Part shown: positions 30,201 through 37,156 of the stretch, in pieces | Layout of the letters: each line of letters begins with the position of its first letter | Numbering within the stretch: the stretch's first letter is position 1 | Source: Paenibacillus dendritiformis | GTDB lineage: Bacteria > Bacillota > Bacilli > Paenibacillales > Paenibacillaceae | DNA length: 64,000 bases | Assembly: GCF_021654795.1 (NCBI RefSeq) | Contig: NZ_AP025344.1 | Location: forward strand, 2,170,501 to 2,234,500 | Direction: 5' to 3' | Notes under the pieces: model-generated | Databases searched by the model: none | What the model was told of the DNA's origin: nothing | What the model saw: only the letters and a program-made list of their open reading frames with translations | Made by a program: the position numbers and the translations under genes

Positions 30201-33200
30201 CCCGGCACATCGAACAGATGGAGAAAAACCAATATTTCGCCATCTCGCCGGCGGAGCCGAAGCCGTATTATCAGGTGTCTTCCGCCCAGAAACGGACGTT
30301 CCTCATCCATCAGCAAATCGGCGACGTAACGACCTACAACATGCCGATGGCCTTATTGGTTCACGGGCGGGCCGATGCGGAGCGGTTCGAGCAAACGTTC
30401 ATCCAATTGATTCACCGCCATGAAAATATGCGGACCTCGTTCCATATGGTGGACGGAGAGCCGATGCAGAAAATCCATGAAACGTTCTCGTTCGCGATCG
30501 AACGCCTCGAGGCCGATGAGCAGGAGATGAACAAAATCGTTCGCAGGTTCATCAGACCGTTCGATCTGGGCCAAGCCCCGCTGATCCGCGCTTCCTTCGT
30601 CAAGCTTGGGCCGGAGAAGCATGTGCTGCTCGTGGATATGCACAATATCGTGTCGGACGGCGCATCCATGAACGTGTTCATCAAGGAGTTCAGCGATCTG
30701 TATGCCGGCAAGGATCTCCCGCCGCTGCGGATTCAGTATAAGGATTATGCGGAATGGCAGCACCGCCTGTTGGAAGGAGACATGATTCGGAAGCAGGAGG
30801 AATATTGGATGAGCCAGTTCCGGGGCGACATCCCGGCGCTGAATATGCCGACCGACTTCGAGCGGCCCGAATTCCAATCTTTCGTCGGCAGGGCGCATAA
30901 GCTCACACTTCCGAAGGAGACGGCAGAGCGGTTGAATGCCTTGGCCAAGTCCCGCAATGTGACGATCAATGTGCTGCTGTTCCACCTGTACACCCTTGTG
31001 CTCCACCACTATACCGGCCAGCGCGATCTGACGGTCGGCTCGCTGGTCGCAGGCCGGCGGCATGCCGACGTGGAGCCGTTGATCGGCATGTTCACCAACT
31101 TTTTGCCGATACGGGTCAGCTTCGAGGAGAACCGCACCATCCTCGAGCAACTGCACGCGCTCAATAACACAATGATGAACGCGTATGAAAATCAAGACTA
31201 CCCGTTCGATCGGATGGTGGAGAAATTGTCGGCCAAACTGCCGCGCGGCCGCAATCCGCTGTTCGATACGATGATGATTTTCCATAACGAATTCGACGGG
31301 AACCCGGTGCTGAAGGCCGAAGGACTCGCCTTCGAGAACTATAACATTACGAAGGGGATCTCCAAGCTCGACTTCAAGCTCGATATCGGCGTGGCGGACG
31401 ACGGCGGGCTGCTCTGCGTCATGCAGTATAACACGGCCCTCTTCGTCGAAGACACGATAGCGGGGCTGATGCGGCACTTCGTCGAGCTGATGGATGTCGC
31501 GCTGGCCGATCCGGAGCGGAAGCTGGGGGAGATCCGGCTGCTCTCCGAGGAGGAACAAAGCGAACTGGCCGCCAAAAGACGGCATCCGGAGCCTGAACGC
31601 ACCTTCGCCGTCGCCGCCGCCTCCACCTTCACGGCAGACCCGATCCGACCGTATATCAAATGGTGGGGCGAGCAATTCGGATTGCGACTCGACGTTTATT
31701 TTGCGCCTTATCATCAAGTGTTCCAGGAGCTTTTGAATCCGGACAGCGCGCTCTCCTCCGAGGGCGACGCGGGGTTGCTCCTCGTACGGTTCGAGGATTG
31801 GCTGCGGGATGATCGCTCGCCGGAGGACCAGCAAATCAAGAAGCTGGAGCGGGCGTTCTCCGATCTGGCGCAGGCTCTGTCTGTTAGGAAAGGCGCAAGG
31901 CCGTTGTTCGCCGGCGTGTTTCCGGTGTCGGGTTCCCTTGGGGCTTCGGCGGTCATGACGAGCTATCTGGAGGAGCTGACGGACCGGTGGAAGCGGGAGC
32001 TGGAAGCGAAGGAGCATGTCCAAGTCATCGACTTCAGAGAGGTTGGCGGGATGTTCGGCGTGGGGCAAATCGATGATGCGGCCGCCGATCTGGCTGGGCA
32101 CATGCCGTTCACCCCGGAATATTACGCGGCCATCGGCACGTTCACGGCGCGCCGCCTGCTGGCCTGGCACGGACACCCGTTCAAGGTCATCGCGGTCGAC
32201 TGCGACCATACGCTGTGGAATGGAGTATGCGGCGAGGACGGAGCCGAAGGAGTCGCGGTTACGGAGCCTTATCGCGATTTCCAACGGTTGCTGCTGGAGA
32301 AGCAGCGCGAAGGCATGCTGCTGGTCCTGGTCAGCAAGAATAACGACAGGGACGTGTGGGATGTTTTTGAGCGACATCCGGACATGCTGCTGACAAAAGA
32401 GGATTTCGCCGGCTGGCGCATCAACTGGAGCCCGAAATCCGAAAATCTCCGCGCGCTGGCGGAGGAGCTCCGGTTGGGTCTGGACAGCTTCATTTTGCTC
32501 GATGACAGCTCGCTGGAATGCTCGGAGGTCCGCTCGAATTGCCCGGAAGTGCTGGCGCTGCAGCTGCCGGAAGAACATCAGATCCCGGCATTTCTGCGGC
32601 ATGTGTGGGCGCTGGATCGCATCCGCGTGACGGAAGACGACAAGCGAAGAACGGAGAGGTACAGAACGGAGCGCAAGCGCGGCGAAGCTCGCGAAGCCGC
32701 TTCATCGCTGCAGGCCTTTCTCAATGAGTTGGGGATCGTGATGAGCATCAAGGAGGCGCATTCCGGGCAATTGCCCCGCATCGCCCAGCTTATGCAGCGG
32801 ACCAATCAATTCACGCTGAATGCGGACCGAAGCATGGCAGACCGCCTGCCGTCCATTCTGGCGCAGCCGGATACGGCATGCTGGGCCATCGAAGCCGCGG
32901 ACCGGTTCGGAAGCTACGGTCTGGCCGGGGCCGTCCTTACCCGATGCGAGGGCTCCATCATGCATCTGGATGCTTTCCTCTTAAGCTGCCGCATCCTCGG
33001 AAGAGGAATCGAGGCGGCCGTAATCAGCGCATTAAAGCCGTACTGCCTTGAACGGCATGCCGATGAGATCGAAGCCGTATGCACGCTTACCGGGAAGAAC
33101 GAACCGATGGTTGCCTTTTTGCAATCGGGAGGATGGCGCGTCATGGAGGAGACGGATCGGGCCGTGCGCTTCCGGCATGCGGTGAAGGATATCCCGGATT

Positions 33201-33706
33201 CTATCGATTATATCGAATGTGTCCGCAACGCGCCTCTTCCTGGCGGCGAGGAGGCGAAGCACGCAGACAGCGGCGCGCCACGCGAGTCAATTACCGGCGC
33301 TGTGGCCGGGGGAAGCTTCGAGCAGCCGTCATGGGACATGGTTCTCGACGAGCGCTATCCGCTGCTGCACCGGAATCAGCTGCTCCCGCTGCAATATTAT
33401 GATGCGGCCCGGCTTCTCCAATTGCCGGTGCAGAACACCGGGGAAGGAGCGCCGCAGAGAGCCGCTTACCGCGCTCCGACCAACGAGGTGGAAGCGGCAA
33501 TGGTGCAGATCTGGGAACGGGTGCTCGGCATCGGCGGCATCGGCATCGACGACGACTTTTTCCGGCTGGGCGGCACTTCCCTCCATGCCGTACGGGTTGA
33601 GGTGGAGATGGAAAAGCAGGGTCTCTTCGCGAACGGACAGCAATTATTCACATCCCGGACGATCCATCAATTATGCCCGCTTATTCGCGTTTCCGTTATG
33701 GATTGA
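27230..33706 (+). CDS. Terminal hybrid PKS-NRPS: KS-AT-ACP-C-FkbH-PCP
   Basis: This 2158-residue protein starts at ATG 27230, preceded by AAAGGAGAGG. Domains: KS (Cys184, IEAHGTGT, KSNIGH); AT (Ser631 in GHSIGEY, HAFH at 727, malonyl type); ACP (Ser958 in GGHSL) with no KR; C (about 1013-1440) whose core reads HNIVSDG (1138-1144), so the second, usually catalytic His is Asn; FkbH region (about 1455-2010) with an N-terminal extension, nucleophile motif VDCDHTLWNG (Asp1657, Asp1659), FILLDD and SCRILGRG (Cys1920); and a C-terminal PCP (Ser2117 in GGTSL). No A, TE or reductase domain is present. In layout it resembles a PKS followed by an NRPS release module, with a glyceryl-loading FkbH domain in place of the A domain. 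A terminator follows. Confidence 0.9.
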   Translation: MSVSSGSEYTGSEIAVIGMSGRFPGAKNLREYWDNLCSAKESISFFSEEELLEAGIDPDTVRHPNFVKAKGMLDDIEYFDPEFFDYTPREAEVMDPQFRLLHECSWEALEQAGYDPKTYRGAIGLYTGAAFNSHWFMRAFKGLGTAEESATLETAMLNLRDYMATLVSYKLNLKGPSFTVQTACSTSLVAVHLACQGLLSGECSMALAGGVSIQLPKKNGYFYQEGMINSPDGHCRAFDEQAAGTVFGDGAGIVLLKPLEDALADGDHIFAVIKGSAINNDGNRKVGYTAPSTQGQVSVIRAAHHVAEVEPESISYIEAHGTGTTLGDPIEIEALKTAFQTEKKGYCGIGSAKSNIGHLNNAAGVAGFIKTVLALANKQLPPTLHYERPNPKIDFENSPFYVNDRLREWTSVGGPLRAGVSSFGIGGTNAHVVLEEAPPPAASSPGRAAQLIALSAKTEASLERLTKRMARHLEEHPDICLADMAYTLHVGRAAFPHRRTLVCSSAEEAAARLGQPDGADVQSGIAAADDKPVVFMFSGQGSQYAGMGRELYEREPVFRAEADRCFELMPDAIGKQVKQVLYPSGEEADAEASGLINRTDIAQPVIFTVEYALAKLMMDWGVRPQAMIGHSIGEYAAACLAGVFPLEDAIRLVTLRGQLMQSLPGGVMLSVPLSEQEVMPLLSGGLSLAAVNAPSMCVVSGTQEAVEALAANLEKEGHACRRLHTSHAFHSAMMDPILERYEQEVGRLALQPPRIPFISNVTGTWIRDEEAVSPAYWARHLRGTVRFAAGLATLFAEIDAAYAEVGGGNALTAFARRQTEAAGERVLVNLLRHPQQTASDVAHLLHQVGRLWNAGVTFDWARFYGEEQRNRIPLPTYPFDRRRFWIEEEGIRIVHAGSAAESAGPSGEAAPAFRRETARGTAEPRNALEETLAGIWRNLFGIEEIGIYDDFFELGGHSLKATSLIAKIHKELDAELALSDIFNMPTISALARHIEQMEKNQYFAISPAEPKPYYQVSSAQKRTFLIHQQIGDVTTYNMPMALLVHGRADAERFEQTFIQLIHRHENMRTSFHMVDGEPMQKIHETFSFAIERLEADEQEMNKIVRRFIRPFDLGQAPLIRASFVKLGPEKHVLLVDMHNIVSDGASMNVFIKEFSDLYAGKDLPPLRIQYKDYAEWQHRLLEGDMIRKQEEYWMSQFRGDIPALNMPTDFERPEFQSFVGRAHKLTLPKETAERLNALAKSRNVTINVLLFHLYTLVLHHYTGQRDLTVGSLVAGRRHADVEPLIGMFTNFLPIRVSFEENRTILEQLHALNNTMMNAYENQDYPFDRMVEKLSAKLPRGRNPLFDTMMIFHNEFDGNPVLKAEGLAFENYNITKGISKLDFKLDIGVADDGGLLCVMQYNTALFVEDTIAGLMRHFVELMDVALADPERKLGEIRLLSEEEQSELAAKRRHPEPERTFAVAAASTFTADPIRPYIKWWGEQFGLRLDVYFAPYHQVFQELLNPDSALSSEGDAGLLLVRFEDWLRDDRSPEDQQIKKLERAFSDLAQALSVRKGARPLFAGVFPVSGSLGASAVMTSYLEELTDRWKRELEAKEHVQVIDFREVGGMFGVGQIDDAAADLAGHMPFTPEYYAAIGTFTARRLLAWHGHPFKVIAVDCDHTLWNGVCGEDGAEGVAVTEPYRDFQRLLLEKQREGMLLVLVSKNNDRDVWDVFERHPDMLLTKEDFAGWRINWSPKSENLRALAEELRLGLDSFILLDDSSLECSEVRSNCPEVLALQLPEEHQIPAFLRHVWALDRIRVTEDDKRRTERYRTERKRGEAREAASSLQAFLNELGIVMSIKEAHSGQLPRIAQLMQRTNQFTLNADRSMADRLPSILAQPDTACWAIEAADRFGSYGLAGAVLTRCEGSIMHLDAFLLSCRILGRGIEAAVISALKPYCLERHADEIEAVCTLTGKNEPMVAFLQSGGWRVMEETDRAVRFRHAVKDIPDSIDYIECVRNAPLPGGEEAKHADSGAPRESITGAVAGGSFEQPSWDMVLDERYPLLHRNQLLPLQYYDAARLLQLPVQNTGEGAPQRAAYRAPTNEVEAAMVQIWERVLGIGGIGIDDDFFRLGGTSLHAVRVEVEMEKQGLFANGQQLFTSRTIHQLCPLIRVSVMD

Positions 33707-33730
33707 ACCGGAGCGTCTTATCTTTTTCTC

Positions 33731-33775
33731 AAGACATCGGCTGCAGGTATGCGGCCGATGTCTTGCTTTTGCATG
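33731..33775 (+). terminator. Rho-independent terminator after the megasynthase genes
   Basis: An 11-bp perfect stem, AAGACATCGGC (33731-33741) with GCCGATGTCTT (33754-33764), is followed by GCTTTTGC. It closes the cluster operon and separates it from the polyamine synthase gene. Confidence 0.75.
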
Positions 33776-33873
33776 GGAAATATAGGATAATGAGTGCGTT
33801 GTAGGCATCCAGAATCATACATATAGGCATATTCGTGGGATTTGCAATCGATAAAGGAGATAGAAGAAAAAAT

Positions 33874-35043
33874 ATGAATAAAGAAGCGATCGATTCAATT
33901 TATTCCCAAGTGTCCATTAAGGATGGAAAAAAAGCGATTGAAAACATTCTTCTGGATATTTACTTCAAGCCGGGCATCTCTACCAAGGAGATCGCGAGAA
34001 AGACGCTGCTGCCGCTGCCGATTGTGGCGGCCATCAAGAAAGAGTTCATCAAGGCGGGGCTGATCGAACAAAACCGGGGAGTCAACTGCACTGCGAGAGG
34101 GATGCGGTTCGTCGAGCATACGATGGGTTACGGGCATCTGAACCGGAGCTTGTATCAGCGGTTGAAGCAGGAGCAATGGCATCCGGAAGATCTGCGCGGC
34201 ATGATGTCGAAGCTCGAAGGCGTTTTTGAGAACCGTCCCCAGGTCGATGTCACGATCGACCAATCACGCTGCACGCTGGAGACGAGCATGAAGCGGGCCG
34301 TGCTGGCGCTTCAGCACGAAGTTCTTATCGGGCGGGATATCGTCTGTCTGGGGGATGATGACCTCGTCAGTGTCTCGTTGGCGTTTCTCCTCAAGCAGCT
34401 GTTTCGGCAAAATCCGCATAAATCCAATACCCGCATTCATGTGTTCGAAATTGACAAACGCATTATCAGCTACGTGAACTATGTGGCGGAAACCGAAAAT
34501 TTACCGATAGTGTGCTACGAAATGGATTTTCGCGAACAGCTCCCGCCTGAATTTTTGCGGCGTTTTGATTGCGTTTTCACCGATCCTCCTTATACGCTGC
34601 AAGGAATGTCTTTATTTGTCTCGCGCGGCGTCCAATTGCTGAAGCAGGAGATCGGGCTGCCCATTTTTCTGTCGTTCGCCCACAAATCGCCTGACTTCGC
34701 TTTGGAGATGCAGCGCGAATTTACGCGAATGGGCTTGCTTGTCACGAGCGTGCTCCCGCGCTTCAATCAATATCTCGGGGCGGAAATTATAGGTAACACA
34801 AGCCAGATGATTGTGTTACAATCTACGGAAGAGACGAAGGAGAGCATTGCGTGTGATTACCGGGACGCCCTCTATACGGGAGAAGTAAGACGCACGATTC
34901 GCGCCTATGAATGCAAACGTTGCAGCCTTGTGACCGAGGTTGGCTTTCAAATGCAATGGCAAACGATTGAACAGCTGAAACAAAAGGGCTGCCCGAGCTG
35001 CCGCCATGACTCCTTCGAGCTGATTCAAAAAAAGAACGCATAA
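33874..35043 (+). CDS. BpsA-like branched-chain polyamine synthase
   Basis: This 389-residue protein has an N-terminal winged-helix-like part (about 20-85), a Rossmann aminopropyltransferase core and a C-terminal Cys4 zinc ribbon (CKRC and CPSC). GDDDLVS (160-166) and TDPPYT (Asp237) match the BpsA/DUF43 family, which transfers aminopropyl groups from decarboxylated SAM to spermidine to give N4-branched polyamines. ATG 33874 follows AAAGGAGATAG; the longer frame from 33835 lacks a ribosome site. It heads a four-gene run (acetyltransferase, FkbH, ACP) just after the megasynthase terminator. It could make a polyamine for the product or serve the cell independently. A role as a DNA or RNA methylase is less likely, although DPPY is shared. 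Confidence 0.72.
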   Translation: MNKEAIDSIYSQVSIKDGKKAIENILLDIYFKPGISTKEIARKTLLPLPIVAAIKKEFIKAGLIEQNRGVNCTARGMRFVEHTMGYGHLNRSLYQRLKQEQWHPEDLRGMMSKLEGVFENRPQVDVTIDQSRCTLETSMKRAVLALQHEVLIGRDIVCLGDDDLVSVSLAFLLKQLFRQNPHKSNTRIHVFEIDKRIISYVNYVAETENLPIVCYEMDFREQLPPEFLRRFDCVFTDPPYTLQGMSLFVSRGVQLLKQEIGLPIFLSFAHKSPDFALEMQREFTRMGLLVTSVLPRFNQYLGAEIIGNTSQMIVLQSTEETKESIACDYRDALYTGEVRRTIRAYECKRCSLVTEVGFQMQWQTIEQLKQKGCPSCRHDSFELIQKKNA

Positions 35044-35068
35044 CAACGCAGAATGGAGTCATAGCAAG

Positions 35069-35527
35069 ATGCCGATTAGACAGATCGAGCCGGATGATAT
35101 TGCGGTTATCGCTCAATTTGAAACGGATATTTCCGTTATCTCATTCGGGGAGGAGGCGATAACCGATCCCCGCTTTCATGTCAGGAAGCTGGAAAAAGCG
35201 CTTCACTACGAAAGAAAAGGAATGTTGGTGCTGGAGGTTGACGGAAATGTCGCAGGCTGGATGTGGATTACGCCGCGCGAAAACTCGGTCACGAAACAGA
35301 TGTACGCGAATTTCAAAAGCTTCTATATCGCAGAGCCCTACCGCGGCACCGCCTATGTGGATGAGCTGTTCGAGGCGGGCATGACGTATTGCAAGAGGGA
35401 GGGAACCGAGCGCATCATCGGAAAGGTGCATGTGAGCAATTTGCCGATGAGGCTGCTGTACAAGAAGTACGGCTTCAAGCCGACGCATCTGACGATGGAA
35501 TGGTTCTCCGGTGAAGCAGATGATTAA
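35069..35527 (+). CDS. GNAT-family N-acetyltransferase
   Basis: This 152-residue protein has the GNAT order: an N-terminal beta-alpha region, GMLVLEVDGNVAGWMWI (strands 2-4), FYIAEPYRGTAYVDELFE (acetyl-CoA loop and helix) and a C-terminal NLPMRLLYKKYGFKPT, the usual NxxxxxxYxxxGF motif. It lies 25 bases after the polyamine synthase, and its stop overlaps the next FkbH gene. Acceptor candidates are a polyamine from the previous gene, the free amine of the peptide-polyketide (self-protection), or an ACP-bound group. Sequence alone does not choose. Confidence 0.8.
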   Translation: MPIRQIEPDDIAVIAQFETDISVISFGEEAITDPRFHVRKLEKALHYERKGMLVLEVDGNVAGWMWITPRENSVTKQMYANFKSFYIAEPYRGTAYVDELFEAGMTYCKREGTERIIGKVHVSNLPMRLLYKKYGFKPTHLTMEWFSGEADD

Positions 35528-36545
35528 ATGTATCGTATGGGATCTGGACGATACGCTGTGGGAAGGAACGCTGAGGGAAGACGAGGCCGGCATCAGGCTG
35601 CAGCCGGAGATGGCAAGCATCCTTGATACGCTGGATCGGCGCGGGATTCTGCACAGCATCGCCAGCCGTAACCGGTGGGAGCAAGTGAAGGACAAGCTCG
35701 AGCAGTTGGGCATCGCCCATTATTTCTTGTCCCCGCAATGTCATTTCGATTCCAAGGCGGCGAGCATCGAGCGGATTGCCCAGGAACTGAACATCGGCTT
35801 GGATGCTATGGCCTTTATCGACAATGATCCGTTCGAGCGCTTCGAAGTGAACTTTTATGTGCCGGAGGTGCGCACCTATGCCGCCGAGCAATATCGGGAG
35901 CTTCCCGGTTATTCGGAATTCCAGGCAGGCGAGTTGACCGAAGAAGCGGCCAACCGGCGGCAGTACATGCAGGCGCGCCGCCTGCGGGAGGAAGCTCGCA
36001 AAGCCCATAAGGGCAGCCGGGAGCAATTTTTGAAGGAATGCGGGATGAAGCTGCGGATCCAAGTGGCCCGGGAAGAAGATTACCCGAGGGTAGTCGAACT
36101 GTCTCGCCGCACGAACCAGATGAACAGCCTGTTGGAACGGGTTGACTTTCCTTTCGTCGAATCGTATTGCGCTCAGGATAACCATTACTTGTATGTGGCC
36201 AGGCTGGAGGACCGGTTCGGCGCGCACGGGCTGATCGGTACCTGCTTCGCGAGCGCAGCCGATGACGGGATCGACATCAATCTGTTTTGCATCTCCTGCC
36301 GGATTGAAGGCCGGGGCATCGCTTCCGCCTTTTTGTACACCGTCCTGCAACGGCTGGAGCGACAGCTGCCGCAGGCGGCCGCGGCGCGCTGCCGGTTAGT
36401 CAGCCGGCAACGGAATCTGCCGGCGAGACTGCTGCTGGAGATGCTGGGCTTCAAGAAAACGGCTACGGAGAATGAGCAATCCGTCTATATGCTGCAGCTC
36501 CCGCTCCCGCGGAGGGCATTCGATTGGCTCGAGATAGGAGAATAG
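35511..36545 (+). CDS. Second stand-alone FkbH-like protein
   Basis: This is a 344-residue HAD protein with VWDLDDTLWEG (Asp11, Asp13), FIDNDPFERFE and ISCRIEGRG (Cys263), so the same family as the protein at 314 and the domain at 31.6-33.3 kb. GTG 35511 is the longest start; ATG 35520 is an alternative with GGTGA just before it. The gene overlaps the acetyltransferase and is followed 3 bases later by a free ACP, the pairing expected for making a glyceryl- or similar acyl-ACP. No oxidising enzymes are next to it, so here the unit may stay at the glyceryl level. Confidence 0.86.
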   Translation: MKQMIKCIVWDLDDTLWEGTLREDEAGIRLQPEMASILDTLDRRGILHSIASRNRWEQVKDKLEQLGIAHYFLSPQCHFDSKAASIERIAQELNIGLDAMAFIDNDPFERFEVNFYVPEVRTYAAEQYRELPGYSEFQAGELTEEAANRRQYMQARRLREEARKAHKGSREQFLKECGMKLRIQVAREEDYPRVVELSRRTNQMNSLLERVDFPFVESYCAQDNHYLYVARLEDRFGAHGLIGTCFASAADDGIDINLFCISCRIEGRGIASAFLYTVLQRLERQLPQAAAARCRLVSRQRNLPARLLLEMLGFKKTATENEQSVYMLQLPLPRRAFDWLEIGE

Positions 36546-36548
36546 ACG

Positions 36549-36803
36549 ATGAACCGCGATGCGATTGAACATGAAATTGCCGAGATCATTCAGAATATGC
36601 TCAAGCTGCCTGTTGTCGATACGGATACCGTCTTAATTGGCGAGACCGGAATTTTGGACTCTATGACCGTGATGAGACTGCTTGCGGAAGTAGAAAGGCG
36701 GTTTGATTTTACGCTGGACGAAGACGATTTGACGCTGGATTCCATCAGCAGCGTCAAGCGTCTGGCGGAGTGGGTCATTCACAGCAAGCAGGCAGGCCAA
36801 TAA
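36549..36803 (+). CDS. Second free-standing acyl carrier protein
   Basis: This 84-residue protein has the ACP fold pattern and the phosphopantetheine site in GILDSMTVMRLL (Ser39). It begins 3 bases after the FkbH gene, following ATAGGAGAATAG. It is probably the partner of that FkbH protein. It is distinct in sequence from both the ACP at 1384 and AcpP at 62644, which suggests a separate carrier pool. Confidence 0.87.
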   Translation: MNRDAIEHEIAEIIQNMLKLPVVDTDTVLIGETGILDSMTVMRLLAEVERRFDFTLDEDDLTLDSISSVKRLAEWVIHSKQAGQ

Positions 36804-36849
36804 GCTGGGCCTGATGCGAAATAAATTGGAAAGCTCACTGAGCCTGGAT

Positions 36850-36893
36850 ATCGCGCTCTCTGGCAGAAGCCTGCCGCAGAGCGCGATTTTTTT
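36850..36893 (+). terminator. Strong terminator after the FkbH-ACP operon
   Basis: A 10-bp perfect stem, ATCGCGCTCT (36850-36859) with AGAGCGCGAT (36878-36887), has an 18-base loop that can itself fold and is followed by a run of seven T residues. It ends the run begun at 33874. Confidence 0.85.
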
Positions 36894-36983
36894 ATTGGCG
36901 TTGGCGTAAAAAGCCGATCTCTTCGAGCACAATAGGCGGGATGCATCGGATACAAAAAAATAGATTCTATTGAAAAACTTAGC

Positions 36984-37005
36984 ATGCTATAATTATTTTG
37001 AAATA
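36984..37005 (+). promoter_or_regulatory. Candidate promoter region before the amidohydrolase
   Basis: The 353-base gap 36804-37156 holds the terminator above and an AT-rich stretch with TATAAT at 36988-36993. Only weak -35 matches exist: TTCTAT 17 bases upstream, or TTGAAA too close at 12. No other structure is clear in the gap apart from GGAGG before the next gene. Confidence 0.35.
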
Positions 37006-37156
37006 TATGACATCATGAGTGGAATTATGACAAAAATATCGAAATTTGCTAGAAAGGGGTGAGCTCCAGCATCGAGGCTCGGCGTCACTTTTTTGCAGCC
37101 ACGACGAAGCGGATTCAAGGCGAATAAGAAAATTCTGAACTAACGGAGGAATTTCA

